Shown here one piece after another: positions 34,620 to 47,788 of a stretch of 64,000 nucleotides of DNA. Location: NCBI GenBank assembly GCA_015501585.1, contig JADNRY010000121.1, positions 1 to 64,000 on the forward strand. Direction: 5' to 3'. This stretch comes from Rhodocollybia butyracea. Lineage: Eukaryota > Basidiomycota > Agaricomycetes > Agaricales > Omphalotaceae. The notes below the pieces were generated by a model, which was given only the letters and a program-made list of their open reading frames with translations, was not told where the DNA came from and did not search any database. The translations under genes and the position numbers were made by a program. Position 1 is the first letter of the stretch. Each line of letters begins with the position of its first letter.

Positions 34620-35722
34620 TACTTTCCAGGTAGCTGGTGGCGTTTTGATGACAACGTACGTCTGTAGGCTACAACGCGAGAGAGTCAGACTGCGAGAGAA
34701 CTTGAACATCAATGCGCCACATGCCTGCATGCACCGATTTAGGGCAGGTTTATACAGCGATTGAATCTAGATCCTGAAATGCTGTCTTGTCCTGCTTTTG
34801 AGTTTCTGTTTTATGATGAGGATTAGGGAACAAGTTGCATTTATATAAATCGTTATCTGATCATAAATAGCTCACTCGTGAACTACTAAAAATGAACGAA
34901 CTATTCTACACGCATATGCTTCTCCGATCATTATGCAGACTTCTCGGACTGCTAGTGCTAGTGAGTGCCTGTCCAAGTCTTCCAGTCAGCTCCCCCTTCC
35001 AGTCCGGCAGAATTGATTGCCGCCAACTCAACGCCAACTACGCGTTAAAGCATCCAAATTCCAAGCATTTTCAGGTTTTGAGGTGCCGTTTTCGGATTCT
35101 GTGAATCGTGTTTGGTCTTACTAGGACTAAAACAGTCCCCACAGTCCCCACTAGGGGATTGACGTTGAAAATCATCTAACAAATTCTCCTCCTAATGTGA
35201 TCTGACCATCGACGCGCAATGGATCACCACCAAGTCAGTTGACGGTGCGGTACTTCGACTGGTAAACCCTGGTAAGTGGTAACTAGACTCAAACAAGGGC
35301 CGACTGAGGCCTAAAACAGTCGCCTAAATAATTAACAGTCCCTTGATTCTAGTTACGAGTCGGAGTACTTACTCGTCAACCCACTATAGGGGACTGTTTT
35401 AGGCCTAGGATCATCACAGTTCACAGAATCGGGGATTACACTTGTGCGACGGAAAGTCATCTGAAGAATTACCAATTCCAACGGGGGGGCCTCAACCCTA
35501 TCAAGATCAACGCGTAACGCGTAACACATTATTTAATGAGGCAATTGAGGCAGTTTCATGGTACACTCGGAGGCCTCCCGAAATTTGCAATTATATCGAC
35601 TGTCCTTATAAAAAGCAAGTGGATCGAAATGTTCCAGTCGTTCTGCCGGTTCGGTTGCCCACTCAAATACAGCTTGCTGGCCAATCTGTATTCTTTTTAC
35701 TCTTCACTTATAATCCTCAAAC
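34620..35722. other. Intergenic with a foldback repeat
   Basis: Apart from the inverted-repeat element at 35095-35430, no gene is recognised. Short plus-strand frames near 34892-35104 and 35442-35765 show a hydrophobic start but no continuation. Confidence 0.4.
35095..35430. mobile_element. Possible small foldback element
   Basis: The left end (GATTCTGTGAATCGTG, then CTAAAACAGTCCCC near 35126-35140) is inverted at the right (GGGGACTGTTTTAG near 35390, then CACAGAATC ending at 35430). The word CCTAAAACAGTC also occurs internally. The size, 336 bp, suits a MITE, but I could not find a matching target duplication. Confidence 0.5.
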
Positions 35723-36661
35723 ATGCGTTCTACCACTCTTGTTCGTCTTCTTTTTACGCTCCTAGCGGCAAGCTCCATACTTGCTGTGTTCCCTATGCCA
35801 ATGCCAGGAGGCGAGTCGGGGGTAAACAATGCCATTAGAACAGACCGATGAGTCACGAACAGCGGTATGTAAATCTTTTCCTGGGTTAAATGATTGTACT
35901 ATACCTAATACATATTGGCAGCCTGAGGGGACCCTCATTTCCCGGATGAATGTGCCTTTAGGCGATGAGCCTGCAGACGAACATATCAAAAAAAGACTCA
36001 GCAGAGCCATCTTCAATGAAGGCTTAGGGGATAGGAATATCCGCACGCGAAAACCACACTACACAGGTAGATACAAGCCAGACACAATTGGCCCAAACCC
36101 GAAGACGGCATGGATTTATCTAACACTTATCAAATACAAACGTGACACTCTGGGTTGTACTCTTGATTGTACTGAGAAGACACCATGTAAAGTGTGGTTA
36201 GCACAAGGTGACAGGCGTGAGTTTCGGTTCTGGATCTGATTTTCCTTACGTTCCTCACATATATTTTGCTAGATGGAACGAGAACCGTCACTGGAGTTAA
36301 GAGAGGAAGGAAGAAGTTATTACACGACACGGTGCAAAAAATGAACGCCGATTCAAGGAAGAGGCTCGTGTTGAAGACGTGGCCTCTGGATAGTGGCCGG
36401 GGTACCGGGTATGCAGGCATTGGCCAAGGCTTGCCACCCTGGGACAAAAATTCTAAGAAGGTATGCGGCAGACCTGTTGGAAAAACGGGGGAGGAGCCAT
36501 TTGTCACGGTTGCAAGGCAGAAGGAATGGGACAGGCTTTTGGATGAATTTAACGCACGGTTTGCGGAAAAAGACTTCAATCCGGTCGAGTATGCTAAGAC
36601 CGTCAAAGAAAAAGAAAAAGCTTCGTCCCAAATCACCACCCACTGGCAGGCTCCCTCCTAG
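35723..36661 (+). CDS. Secreted basic protein of unknown function
   Basis: Three exons, 35723-35821, 35922-36216 and 36273-36661, splice in frame to 260 aa. The first exon encodes just a signal peptide (LVRLLFTLLAASSILAVFP) and a short PMPMPGG linker. The mature part is Lys/Arg-rich with few Cys (two close together in GCTLDCTEKTPC). Recognisable words include NVPLGDEPADEHIKKRL, HYTGRYKPDTIGPNPK and RQKEWDRLLDEFNARFAEKD; the last forms an amphipathic helix. I recognise no family. Reading intron 1 as coding would add an in-frame start at 35829 without a signal peptide, but the donor GTAAAC and acceptor TTGGCAG support the spliced model. Confidence 0.75.
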
Positions 36662-39309
36662 GAATCTTTGGTCTACATATGTAGATCCGTTTCACTATTC
36701 TACTATACCCGTGTATGAAGATTATATCGGCTTTAGAGTAACCATAACGATAACACCTCTTGTAACTGTGCTTCCAACTTCATATCGGTGTATGTTCCTT
36801 CAATCCCATCCACTAGTCTTCGAACACCCAGCCCACCAAGGCATCGCACTTGGCTTCCACCAAAGAACAGCTCGCCAGATGCATTTTACTACCTTCTTTT
36901 TCACCTTTTCAGCATCATCCATGCCCCAATTCCATTATCCTTATTGATAGTGCCCACACAATGCTCACCTATGGTTACTGCCTGACGATATCAGCCTTGA
37001 AGCTTGAGCCATGGCAGGTACTCGAGGCAGAACAGAGAGACTAGCTAGTATCTCAGTGACCTCAGTATCAATCAACGCGTGGAAAACGCCTGGGACTCGG
37101 GAGTGTCAAGGCAAGTAAGTCATCAATGAATATTGAATCTTGAATCTTCGGGGGGACTCTATGGATGACTAGGCCACGATCGATTCTTAATCTTTAGCAA
37201 CTGGCACGGTGGTGAGCTGTCACAGGCTATATAGATTTAACGAGGTGGTTCGCAAAACGCGGCTGCTGAACGTGTTGAACGCGAACATTATAATCTTGGG
37301 ACAGTAGGAAATGCCCGAGACTTGCTACTGAGAGTGTAATTTGAGGCTAGGGTCGGAGAGCTCTAAACAACCGTTGGCGTTCTGAGGCACCCTCAACGCG
37401 GAGTCAACCCCACAACATCCAAGTATTAGTGTGCAAATAAACAGAGTAGAAGGAAGGAAATTTCCATATTTGGATCCGCGGCCCGTGCTAATTTGATTGG
37501 CGCTGAGCCAATTGTTTCTCTCGATACTCCTTCCTTCCTACGCATGTGTATGCACTGACTCGGACCACCGCATAGCAGTCTCTCTCTGTTCCATCACTGA
37601 ACGCCGCATTTGTCTACAATCATCATGAAATCTCACTTGGATGCTAGTTATATATATTATACCTGATGTTGTGACGCGTTCAACGACAGGATTCTCAAAC
37701 ATGGCCGTGCGCGTGAACTCTGAAAAGTGAGCTAACCTTCTCCTTTTTTTCTGGCTCTTTACTTATGCTCAGCGCACAATAGAAAATCCGGAGCAACAAC
37801 GACAAGGTGAACACGAAGGTACCATATTTCGCAGCCTCATTCGCAGCGACCAAGAGTGAGACGTTCGTTCACAACATCTATTTTGTCAGCTTTTTTCTTC
37901 TGCTCAACCTCCCAGCTCCTCACAATTGTTTGTCCTTCCAGATTCACAAACGAAAGTCACTCGCCAGGGGAAAGCTAGTATGCGGCGCCTGGATATAACG
38001 CGAAGGGACAGATAGTTCTCTCAAGGCAGCTTAGATCTGGATAGTTTGAGTAGTAAGTGAAATTTCGTTTCTAAACTCTTTATTGACTTGTTGCTCACTC
38101 TTTCCTTTCTCCGTTCTTTCCCTTGCTCTCCCGATGATGCCCGTACATGTACATAGTACAACAACAGAAAGAGACGATAGCTTTACTGGTTGATTCGCCC
38201 ACAACCCTTATACTCACTCCAATGTCTTCGCCTTTCCCAGTTGTGAAACCATCGAAAGTCACCTCATCGCCTTATTGACTTTTGTTCGCTGGTCGTTTCT
38301 TCCGGATCATCCGACTCAGAATCTTCACCTCCCCAGCCTTTACGAAGGTTCAACGTTCAATGGTCATTCATGGGGGTCTCGTCGGAATTGCACCCCGAAC
38401 GAACGCCTCCAGCTTTGATGATACCTTAATGGCGTATCCTTGGCGTATCCGGTGCTGAAGGCTGCGCTGCTTTGGTCACTCCCTTAACACCCTATCTCAA
38501 GCAGCATCTCGTGCAGCTTCTACGAAAGTTTCGACCGGAGGCAGCCAGTGAAGGTACCAAGCACTTATTCCTCCTTCGCGCTGATCTACGTGCTTCCAAT
38601 TACGACTGGCTTAAGCTCTGTAGAAGCACCGGAGCCGAGACACTCTTCGATGCGCGTGCGCGAAGGATTCGCCGATGTGGCAGACCCCGCACTCTACTCG
38701 CACCAAGGCCTTCCAGTTGCGTTAAGAAAAAGTCGACGTTCAGGCAGGTCGACAATCTTGGTCCTGGTGACGCTCTGCTTGCATACGAAGACAGTCAAGA
38801 GTTCGAAGGAATTCATAAGATGGCAGGGCACTACTTCAGGATCGGCGGCATCACCCGCTATTTACCTGACCTCTGGTGTCTTGGTGCTCGAGTACTGAAA
38901 TAGGATGTCTTACTCGTCGTATCGGTGTCAAGACTCATAACATTTTCGTTTCAAATCCGATGCTGTTGGTGAGGGCGTCTCGGGGCGTCTACCCTTTGAT
39001 GTTCCAGAGCGTGGGTGGAGACCTCGTACCTCACAACCTGTTTATTCCGTATTGATCTCGCCCACTGAGTAGACCAGCCATTCTCATTTTTCTGTTCCTT
39101 TCTCTCACACCAAAAGGCTCTCAGGCATCGTAGAGACCGTACACGTTTACCACTCACTAATCTAAGCAATCGTTCACTTGGTGTATGGTTCCTGTACAGT
39201 GCCAATTACCATTATTTCTGTACGGAACAAGCAACAATTTGACATAAACCAAATCCTAAACAAATCCAACCAAGTTTTAGGAAACGAGCGGGGGACGGTA
39301 CCGCACAGA
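36662..39309. other. Intergenic with one unassigned ORF
   Basis: The only long frame, 38472-38903 (+, 143 codons), contains LKLCRSTGAETLFDARARR and MAGHYFRIGGITRYLPDLW and ends in a stop. A second frame overlaps it. I recognise no family and no splice partners. 37000-38400 shows nothing clear. Confidence 0.35.
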
Positions 39310-42300
39310 TCAAAACTCATATACATCCTCGTTGTTGAGAGTAGGTTTTGGAGGATTCGTGGGTACTGCCTTTGGCGGTACAGGTTCTTTAGCGATACCT
39401 CTAAAGCTCATATCAAACTCTGCTCTTGTCTCCGGCGCCAGTGTGATTGAAAGTTCAGCTAAATCATTCCGAATGAACTCGTCGATCTCCTTGATGATAC
39501 TTCGGAGCTCAAGGCAGTCATGGCGAGAATGCAAGTCCGACTGCGGATCGAGTGAGTTTTTCCATTTTATGATCTTTTTGAGAGCGGTACTAGAGGCAGA
39601 AAACGTTCGTTAGCTACAGACATGATGTCAAGCACAAGACATACTTTGTCTGCGTTAGCTGCTTGTCTAACGAATCCAATTGTTCAGAGTTCAAAGGTAA
39701 GCGCGTGCGCTTTTTTGTTTTTGCTTTCAAGTCCTGAGTGCCCATGTAGAGTAGTTCAAGGAAAACCAAGGCATGGGGTAATGATCCGAGAAGCATCATG
39801 CGATAGCGCCCGGGTTTAAGGGAGTCCACCTTCAAGTACGATGTGTACCAGTTCCCCCGTGATTCGACGATTTGGGTCGGCTGCTTTGCCTTGCGAGACA
39901 TGTACCGCCTATACACCTGCTGAATGACCGATGCTTGCTCATGTTCCTCCTCTGTTGGCTCGGGAATATCAGGCTGGTCCACAACTGAGTCGTCATTGGA
40001 GAGCGGAATAGCCTGCTGAGCCACATCCTCGACTTGCTCATCAGGCTCCTCGTCATCCGGTTCCGCTTCAGCTGCGTCTACAGTAGCCACGGCATTATCT
40101 TCGACTGGAGTGTTTTTCGCCTCAGGACCTACAGTCTTCCATGCCGATGGGACAGATGGAGCTGAAGTAGCAGGTGCAGAGGTACCCGGACTAGTTGATT
40201 TATGGACATGCACAGGCCGAGGAACATTCAACACCACGGGTGGAATCTCTCCAACAAGTAGTTTGGGCAGATCCTCAATGTTGTCGTAGACCACAGTACG
40301 AACATTCGATGAGGGTGGCCGAGTCCTATATTTGCTTTTATGTTGAATGTTGACCATTTCGTCGAATGCTGACCCTTTGGTAGAGATTCGTACTGCGCGC
40401 ACGACATCCTTCCAGGAGCGCGCCTCTGCGTAGCTATGATATGTATGTGAGGATCGTCCGTCACAAAGACCCACAACGCATACCTTCTATACGCCGGTGG
40501 AAATTGTCCCTCGGATCTCACATTTCGAAGTGAGCTTATCACACGAAGGATGTGCGGCCTGGCGCCGGTATTGATATTGTAACCAACTAGTCGGGTACGG
40601 TCAGGACCAGCATTTGTTGAGAACCTGCTCACTTACGTAGACAGATTGCTCTGCAGCTAATGTCCCGTATACTCATCAATATCCATATCGTTTATTAGTA
40701 AAGAGAATAGGACTCACACACGAGATATGAAGATAGTACGAACTCTGATAGGAATATTTCCAGCAAGATTTTGATTCTCGTATAATAGATGGGCTGGAAA
40801 TGTATCAGTATGGACTTCTTTTCACTTCTTGAGCGCAATTCAACAATTCAACTGACCTGCAAAGCGACCTGTGTAAATCTGAGCGAGGAGGTCTTCAATA
40901 GAAAAAATCAGCATGTTTGGTGTCATAAACCGTTTCCGTCTTTCTTCCTCAACAGATATTGGGCTCATAAGCCAGCTGCGTGGGAGAGTGACGTTGTGAA
41001 GTCTATCATCTCGATGAGCGCACATGCCCAAAATAAAGGATCGGCAGAGCTTCTCCAATAAATCACACAAAAGTCCAACTTCGATGGGGACCGATTCGGT
41101 AATGACATGGCTATGGACGATAAGACGATAAGACTCGGCGCATGAACCACAGGAATACAAACTTGTCCTCACCATAAAGTTATAAGAGCACCAGGAAGGC
41201 AATTTGGATTTCTCTCTATAAATCCAATCAATTCGTATACAAGATGCGTCCCTCGCCTATCGATCAGAGGTGGAATTCCTACTGAAGCATAAGCTCCTCG
41301 ATAAAGCAACCTTTGCAATAATGTGTACTCCATGTCAAAAAACATCGCAAGAACGCCAAACCTTGTGAGGTTGGATAAGAAAAATGTATGGTAATATGGG
41401 AGTTTGTAGACAAAATCGCGGACCCATTCTTGAACAATTTTGATGGCCTCGAAGAATTCTGGTATCTGCTGAAGCTGTAGAGCTGCTGGTGTTCCGAGTA
41501 CATGGCTATGTGGATATAATGAATCGTAGAGCCGATTTAACCAGAGGCTGAAGACAATTCAATAGCCTAGATAGGTGGCTCAAGTAACTCAACTTACCGA
41601 CGTTGTGCGATCATCATAGGGGAGCTATGATGCCAATTGACAGTATGCAGAAGGCGTACGATTTGCATCTGAATCAGATGAACCCGTAACCTTGCGTTAT
41701 AGAAGGAAACAGTCAACGATTTTGCCGGGACATGTGAATCGTGACATGACGCCTCGCGATGGCAAAAATTGAAAACTGCGAACGTAAGACAGGGTGTAAA
41801 AGTGTTACATGAGTCTCTGCAGAAATTATTCTGAGTGGTGATACGATCCCGAAGTAGTTCAGAAACACAGGCTCGGAAATAGATCGAGAATTCCAGCATC
41901 GACAACTGGGCATTTTGATTAGGAGAAGCAGTAGTGCGCGTTCGATGGAGGTAACTTTCAGCCGAAAGAAGAACGTGACTGTCTGAAAGTTTCTGAAATC
42001 CGAAAAGTTTGCTGAACTCTGCCTGATCCGCCGGCTTGGGATGTAGAGAAACATCCAGTAAGTGCTGGGAATATGTACGAAAGAGATTCAGCTCTTCCGT
42101 CATCTGATACACAGTGAGGTTTCCGAAAGGCATACAAGTGAAGTAGTGATCAAGGCAGAGGAGGGCGGCAGAAAGGTTGTTTGTACTCAAGAATACACAT
42201 CCCAACTCTCGAAGTGTCTGTTGGTTCTTATCCATGATTGCACGGAACATTGCAATCTGTAGTTAGATATTAAGTCGAGAGCATTTTCGAATCAGAACTG

Positions 42301-45300
42301 ATTCAAACTCACCTCATTGCGGCCTTCCGATGTGGATGACAACTGGCCGGTCCGTTTCGCCAACTCCAATAGCTTGAAAAGTTCGGGATCTTGGGCAAGT
42401 TCAGGAGATACGGCAAAAGTAAATTTCCTCCAGAGTCCATCCAGGATGCAGTCCACAGCTCTGCGTGCAGATTCTTCACTTTCTGTATCTTGAATAAAGA
42501 GATCAATTGCTTCCAAGACCCTGTCTTCGGCCAAGTGAAGTTCCGCAGCTTCTCGTGTTCGACCGTGAGCAATCAGTAAAGCAGCCCGTGCGATGTCCAT
42601 GCCACGGTCATCCAAGTATGCTAATTGACCATCCAAATCGTCGAACAAAGCACCAGCCTGCCTATAAACAGATAAGCAGGGACAAAGAGAGAGAGCTTAA
42701 TCCATAACTCACTTCAACTTTTCATTGCGAGCGGAGCTTGAAGAGGGTAGTAGTTGCACTTGATTGAAATAGAAAATCTTGGCGACGCGAATGGTGCCTT
42801 CTACCAATGACGGATCCACCCCTTGTTCATTTTGAACAATGTCGACAGCTTCATCGTAGTGGTCAGCATTACGGTAGCACCGAACTGCGTCATTGAGGCA
42901 ATGAGCAGCATAGTAATTTCCTGCGGCAAGCACAAATTCGCTGGCTTTCTCGTAGCAGTTTCCTGCCAGCCTGATGAAGTCAAGCATTCTCTTGCGACCG
43001 GAAAATTCGGAGCATTCCAAGAAAGCTTTAGCAGCTTCACAAAACCGATGATTCCTAAGTTTGATGTTGGATTTGGTGTCCAAGCCGGTCCGTTCAGCCT
43101 TCTCTCGACGAAGGTAAGCTTCAGCAACTGCCACTCTGTCTGGCTGCTGAGCACGTTCAAAACAAAGCTTGGACTCTGCCCACTTCTTCTGCTCAAATAA
43201 GCGCCTCCCCTGATGGGCCCACTCTTCTGGTGAAGAGCTTATAGCCAATCTGGGTATCTTGGTTCCCGGTTTGATATTTCGCACTGCGTCTTTTTCAGTC
43301 CAATACAACTGACAGAGCATCAGTACTGGTTCAAGATACTAGCATGCAACTTGTACCTACCCTGATGGGATCACTTTTTTCGGAAGAATCTATGATCCAA
43401 ACGTTCTCGCGGGCCCTGGTAATAGCCACGTATAGGAATTTAAGCTAAGTATGTGTCTCAATAACAAACAAATAATGCTCAATAGAGAACACACCTCGGT
43501 ACAAATGCTAGCGTAGCGCTGTCTATTCCTCTCAAATTCAGGAGCGGCCACTGCCGACTGATCACTTAAAGCACTCAGTATGACCCTCCACTGCGATAAT
43601 TTGGCAGGCGAATCTGTAAAGAAATTGTACAGTAGGACCTTTAACAAAGGTGAATGCCTGTTCAAAGAATACAGGAACAAAACATACATCATTAAACTCC
43701 AAACCTTTGCTGTCATAGATGGTCATGATAAGCCCTACACCATCACCTAGTTGTCCTCTAAGTCGATCTCGAGCGGCATCGTTACGGACCAGGATACCTG
43801 TTCAATGTCAATGAGAAACTGAAGCAGAGTATCTAGAACATCATACATTGTTGAGCACCAAACTCAATGCGACTACCAGAATCACCAAAGACAAACTGAT
43901 CAAGCGAACCGTTACTGCCATCTTTATCCTCCTCATTCCAACCAACAAAAAACAGAGGCTTCAATCCCGCAACAACCCCCTTTTCAGGCGCAAGTCTGTC
44001 AATTGAGTCCTTCCAAAAACGCGTGATGAGTTCTATGATAGAATGTGCGCAGTCCACGATTCCCGAATGTGATCGATAGTTCACTGAAAGCTGGAAGGTT
44101 TCAGGTTTCTTGGCGGCGACCGATGTCATTGACTGATGTTGTTGCTAGTTGAGAAATATAAGAACTTGTTATTCTGAAAGTCTAGAACAACAACCAACCT
44201 CGAGCCTCCATTGGAAAGCCTTCAAGGAATTGAACTGGAAGGAAGACTAATGATACAATCGATTGATTCAGTACAAGACAAGTGAATATCGTGATGAAAC
44301 GAGAAGTCACAAATATTCCGAAACGACAGTAGTAAGTAGGTAAACTTACACCAACAGAAATTGTTTGCGCTGTATCCCCGGCCCAAAACAAACCATCTCC
44401 ATCGTGACATAGCAAGCGCAAGACTAGTTTGGTATGTCAGAAGGGATCACCAAGAAAGTGGAGCTGCTACTTAGTGTGTCAATCAATAAATTATCCTGTA
44501 CTTCATCCACATATCTAGTGGCAAGGTTATCAGGAAAAATGTAACAGTTTTCAATATCAAGAGCCTTACAAGTGGTCAACCTTTTGACCTGGAGTCCCAT
44601 TTGATTTGAAATATTCCAAAATCTTGTGCGCCCTGGACTCGCTATGTATCAGATAACAAAAGGTTCCAGTGAAGGCCGCAAAAACAAGAACCTATCAGCA
44701 TTGTCAAGATCGCCATATTGCTTCTTCCTTGCAAGATACACGCCAAATAGTTCATACACATCTTCTCGATTATCGGCGAATGTAGACTGGTTTCGGGAAC
44801 TGAGATTATTGTAGGTGGTAGGATCCAAGTAATGCTTCACGCCTTCAAGTGTTTCTTCTGATCCTTTGATAACACCTGAATAATGTCAACATTGGTGAAA
44901 GAAGAAATAAAACACCCCAACCTATTAACTCGTTAAACACAAGAGATGGATCTGCAGTTATATGAGCACTCAGAAAACACAAGGAAGTAGAAGATGTACC
45001 CAGTTTAGTAGTGAGCGATTGTGTGAAGTGAGGCCAATAGTCCCTCAGAAATACTTCGTAGGTTACAGAAATGGATCCGCGCTCGTGCGATTTGGTAGAC
45101 ACGGTCACTGGTAATTTTTTCATCCTAGGTCTCGATGTAGCTGCAATGTCGGCTTCCAACATTGAGCAAAGCTGAGGAAAAAAGTCAACATCCAGTACTT
45201 GACAATGTAAGCCATACATACACCATTGAAAGTGATAAAAAGAGGAAAATGTTGATCACATAATTCGCTGAATTTTGAGGGAAGATCTCCACTCCAGTCA

Positions 45301-47788
45301 ACGATATCATCAACATCAATCATATCACCTTCCTCGTCCAATATAGCATCTCCCTGGCTTGCACGCTGCGCGACAAGCTGTTCCAAAGATGCGGAGGAAG
45401 CCGTCAAAGCACGACCTAGAGTGACAAAATACTGCTCGACTTTTTTTGCTAATATCCTAGATTGCGTTACGAAGATTTGTCGAGGCTTAGGAGAGTCACT
45501 GTCTGCCATGTGATGAGTTCGTTCAATCAAGAGCATCTTGAAGAGTAGAGTCGTAGTCTTGCCCGTTCCCGACCTTAAAATCAAACATTAACACTCAGAA
45601 ATTTACAGCGGTGTTTATTTGACCTTCCATTACGAAGCAGGAGTACGGGTGTTCTATGATTTGCTTCTCCTTCACACTAAAAGAAGAATGAGGACCGCGT
45701 ACATCCATGACATCGTTGTTTGACTGACGAAACAAGATGAGGAAATGTTGCATCCAAATCGGCCAACATTGCTAAAAACAATCAGCAATGGTCTGCCGCA
45801 ACAGGAATGAAACTTACTATTGAGCAAGGGCTGGGAGACTTGTCACAATCGCGTTAACTGCTATCAAGAGGCGGACTTACCTGTGAAAAAACAACGTATT
45901 TGTCCATCCTACGAGACATTTTTTCAGTTAGTTTCCGTCTCATCAAACAGTCAATATTACAAAAATCGTGAATGAACCTAAAATTGATATGGTTTCAAAA
46001 AGAATGGACACCTGAAGAGAATGCACTAACAGGATTATCTTCTGACTCTTCTGACACCCAGATGAATGGCTGGTCTTCGTTGACCTCAGGCAAAGGTGGG
46101 AAAAGAGCCGGAACAAATGTCTTGTCACCAGAATTATCAGCAGGAACACGTATCGCGCATCTAATAGTGATAGTATGAGGAGGAATCAGTCAATACAGAA
46201 TGGAGCTCATACCGATCCTTGTATTCCTTGCCTTTCCAACCCAGCTGACAACTGATCGAGTGCCACATGCGTTGGTCCATCTGAGCATGAGTGTAAATAC
46301 CAAATATTTTGATTGCTGTAGATGGGTATGAGGGAGCGAGACAAAAAGTGGGTACTACTCGCCAACCTTGAATTTCACGCTAAGGTAATATCAAGAACAT
46401 ATAGTTAGGATGACTCTAGCGGATACAGATTGCTAACCTCATCGTCGTTGGCTACAATGTCGATTTGATACTGAGAAAGATTGAGAGGAATACATATATA
46501 AATTTTTGGACTCATTGTACATACGATTAAACGGAGATCAGCGGTCATCTTGGCTTCAAAAATCGGGACCTGAGAACTTGGGCCACCGAGACGCTTTTGA
46601 TTGTCGGCTGAGAAAAAGCATTAGAAAGCTCTCTGTAAATTAAAGAATTACAAGAGCCGCTAGTGTGAGTACAAATAGAAATGCACTTACTTAATCTTTT
46701 TGACAATGATATCAAAAGAGGTTCTGTCTTTTTTGCATCTGGAACGCAGCTCGCTATCGGCTTTAGCACTGATAAAGATTCCCCATTCTCCAAATCCATT
46801 GATGCTATCAAAATGGAGCGCCCTGAAGCTTCCAGTCAAGAAGCGAATCCATATCAGGTATCCGAAAGGAATGCTTACGACTTCATTGGCTGAATTTTTG
46901 GATAAGCCACCGGAACATCTTCGGTGAGTGTGGCCTCAGTTGGATGCCTCAATGTAGGCTTTCCATGAACCAATGGTTCGGATACAGAGTGAGGGATGAA
47001 ACTGAGCTTGACAGCCGACGCCACGTCTTCAAGGCGAAGAGTATCGAGGTAAACCTTGCAAATGGAAGTTAAGAAAAATATTATGATAAAACGATTGAAC
47101 ACACATTTAAGATGCCCTTCAGTATACTCAGAAGCTCCGTCGCAAGATTGTCTGCTTCAATTTGACTTGAAGGAGCTTGGAAACCAAAGATTTTGAATGG
47201 TCTTGGGTCCAGAAGGAGAGCTTGTGATTTTTTCGGCGTGTGTTTCTGGTATTTCGGTTTTCGTTTGCGAGGCTGAATGCGGATACATCCTCTTCCTCGA
47301 CAATGGGTATCTCTTCCATGAAGCTGGCAGTCAAGAGTATTTCGAGTGCTGTAACAGCTGCTTCGATGTTACGATAACAGTCCCCAACTTGTACGACAGA
47401 CGGCAGTGAGTCACAGAAATACAGAAACTGCGACAAGTTTCTCAACAGCTGAGGCGCGACAGATCCAACAAAAGCTTTAGCGTCGCCTTGAAAAAAGCTA
47501 CAAATATAGTCTCGAAGGAGATTGAATGAAGGTTCATCGATGCCTAAGACAAGTGCATCAGAAAAAGATCAAAGACAAGGAACGAAAGCATACACGAGAG
47601 AACCAGAGGCAAAGCGTGTTGTTTGGTTCTTTAGAAGAGCTGCAATTAGCAGGTCCAGACGTTCATAGTTGACTGTTATCACGAGTCCAAATTGCGCTAA
47701 GGATGTTTCAATAGCTACTGCTGTTGTCAAGCTTGAGCTCGAAAAACAAATCATCAGAGAAAATGTTTGTGTGCGCCGAGATGCTCAT
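39310..47788 (-). CDS. TRANK1-like UvrD/Rep-family helicase, with apparent frameshifts
   Basis: A large multi-exon gene for a superfamily 1 helicase of the TPR/ankyrin-associated (TRANK1) type. In order: an N-terminal helical region (47788-46900); a conserved ALHFDSINGFGEWGIFISAK domain near 46760-46820; Walker A RSGTGKTTT at about 45550-45575; motif II VDEVQD near 44490-44510; AGDTAQTIS near 44355-44380; NYRSH near 44070; IYDSKGLEFND near 43695-43735; motif VI VAITRARENVW near 43395-43430. TPR-like repeats (KWAESKLCFERAQ; AAKAFLECSEF; AVRCYRNADHYDEAVD) occupy about 41600-43300. The C-terminal region has an IQ-like VIQQVYRRYMSRK and ends at 39310. Single-base frame changes are needed near 47240, 46615, 45735 and 45626, mostly in homopolymers, so the gene is either decaying or mis-assembled. 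It probably acts on RNA or DNA with ATP; its cellular role is not known to me. The start at 47788 is a best guess. Confidence 0.82.

Noticed and set aside
36130..36639. 169-codon minus-strand ORF
   Set aside because: Antisense to exons 2-3 of the secreted basic protein and without any domain.
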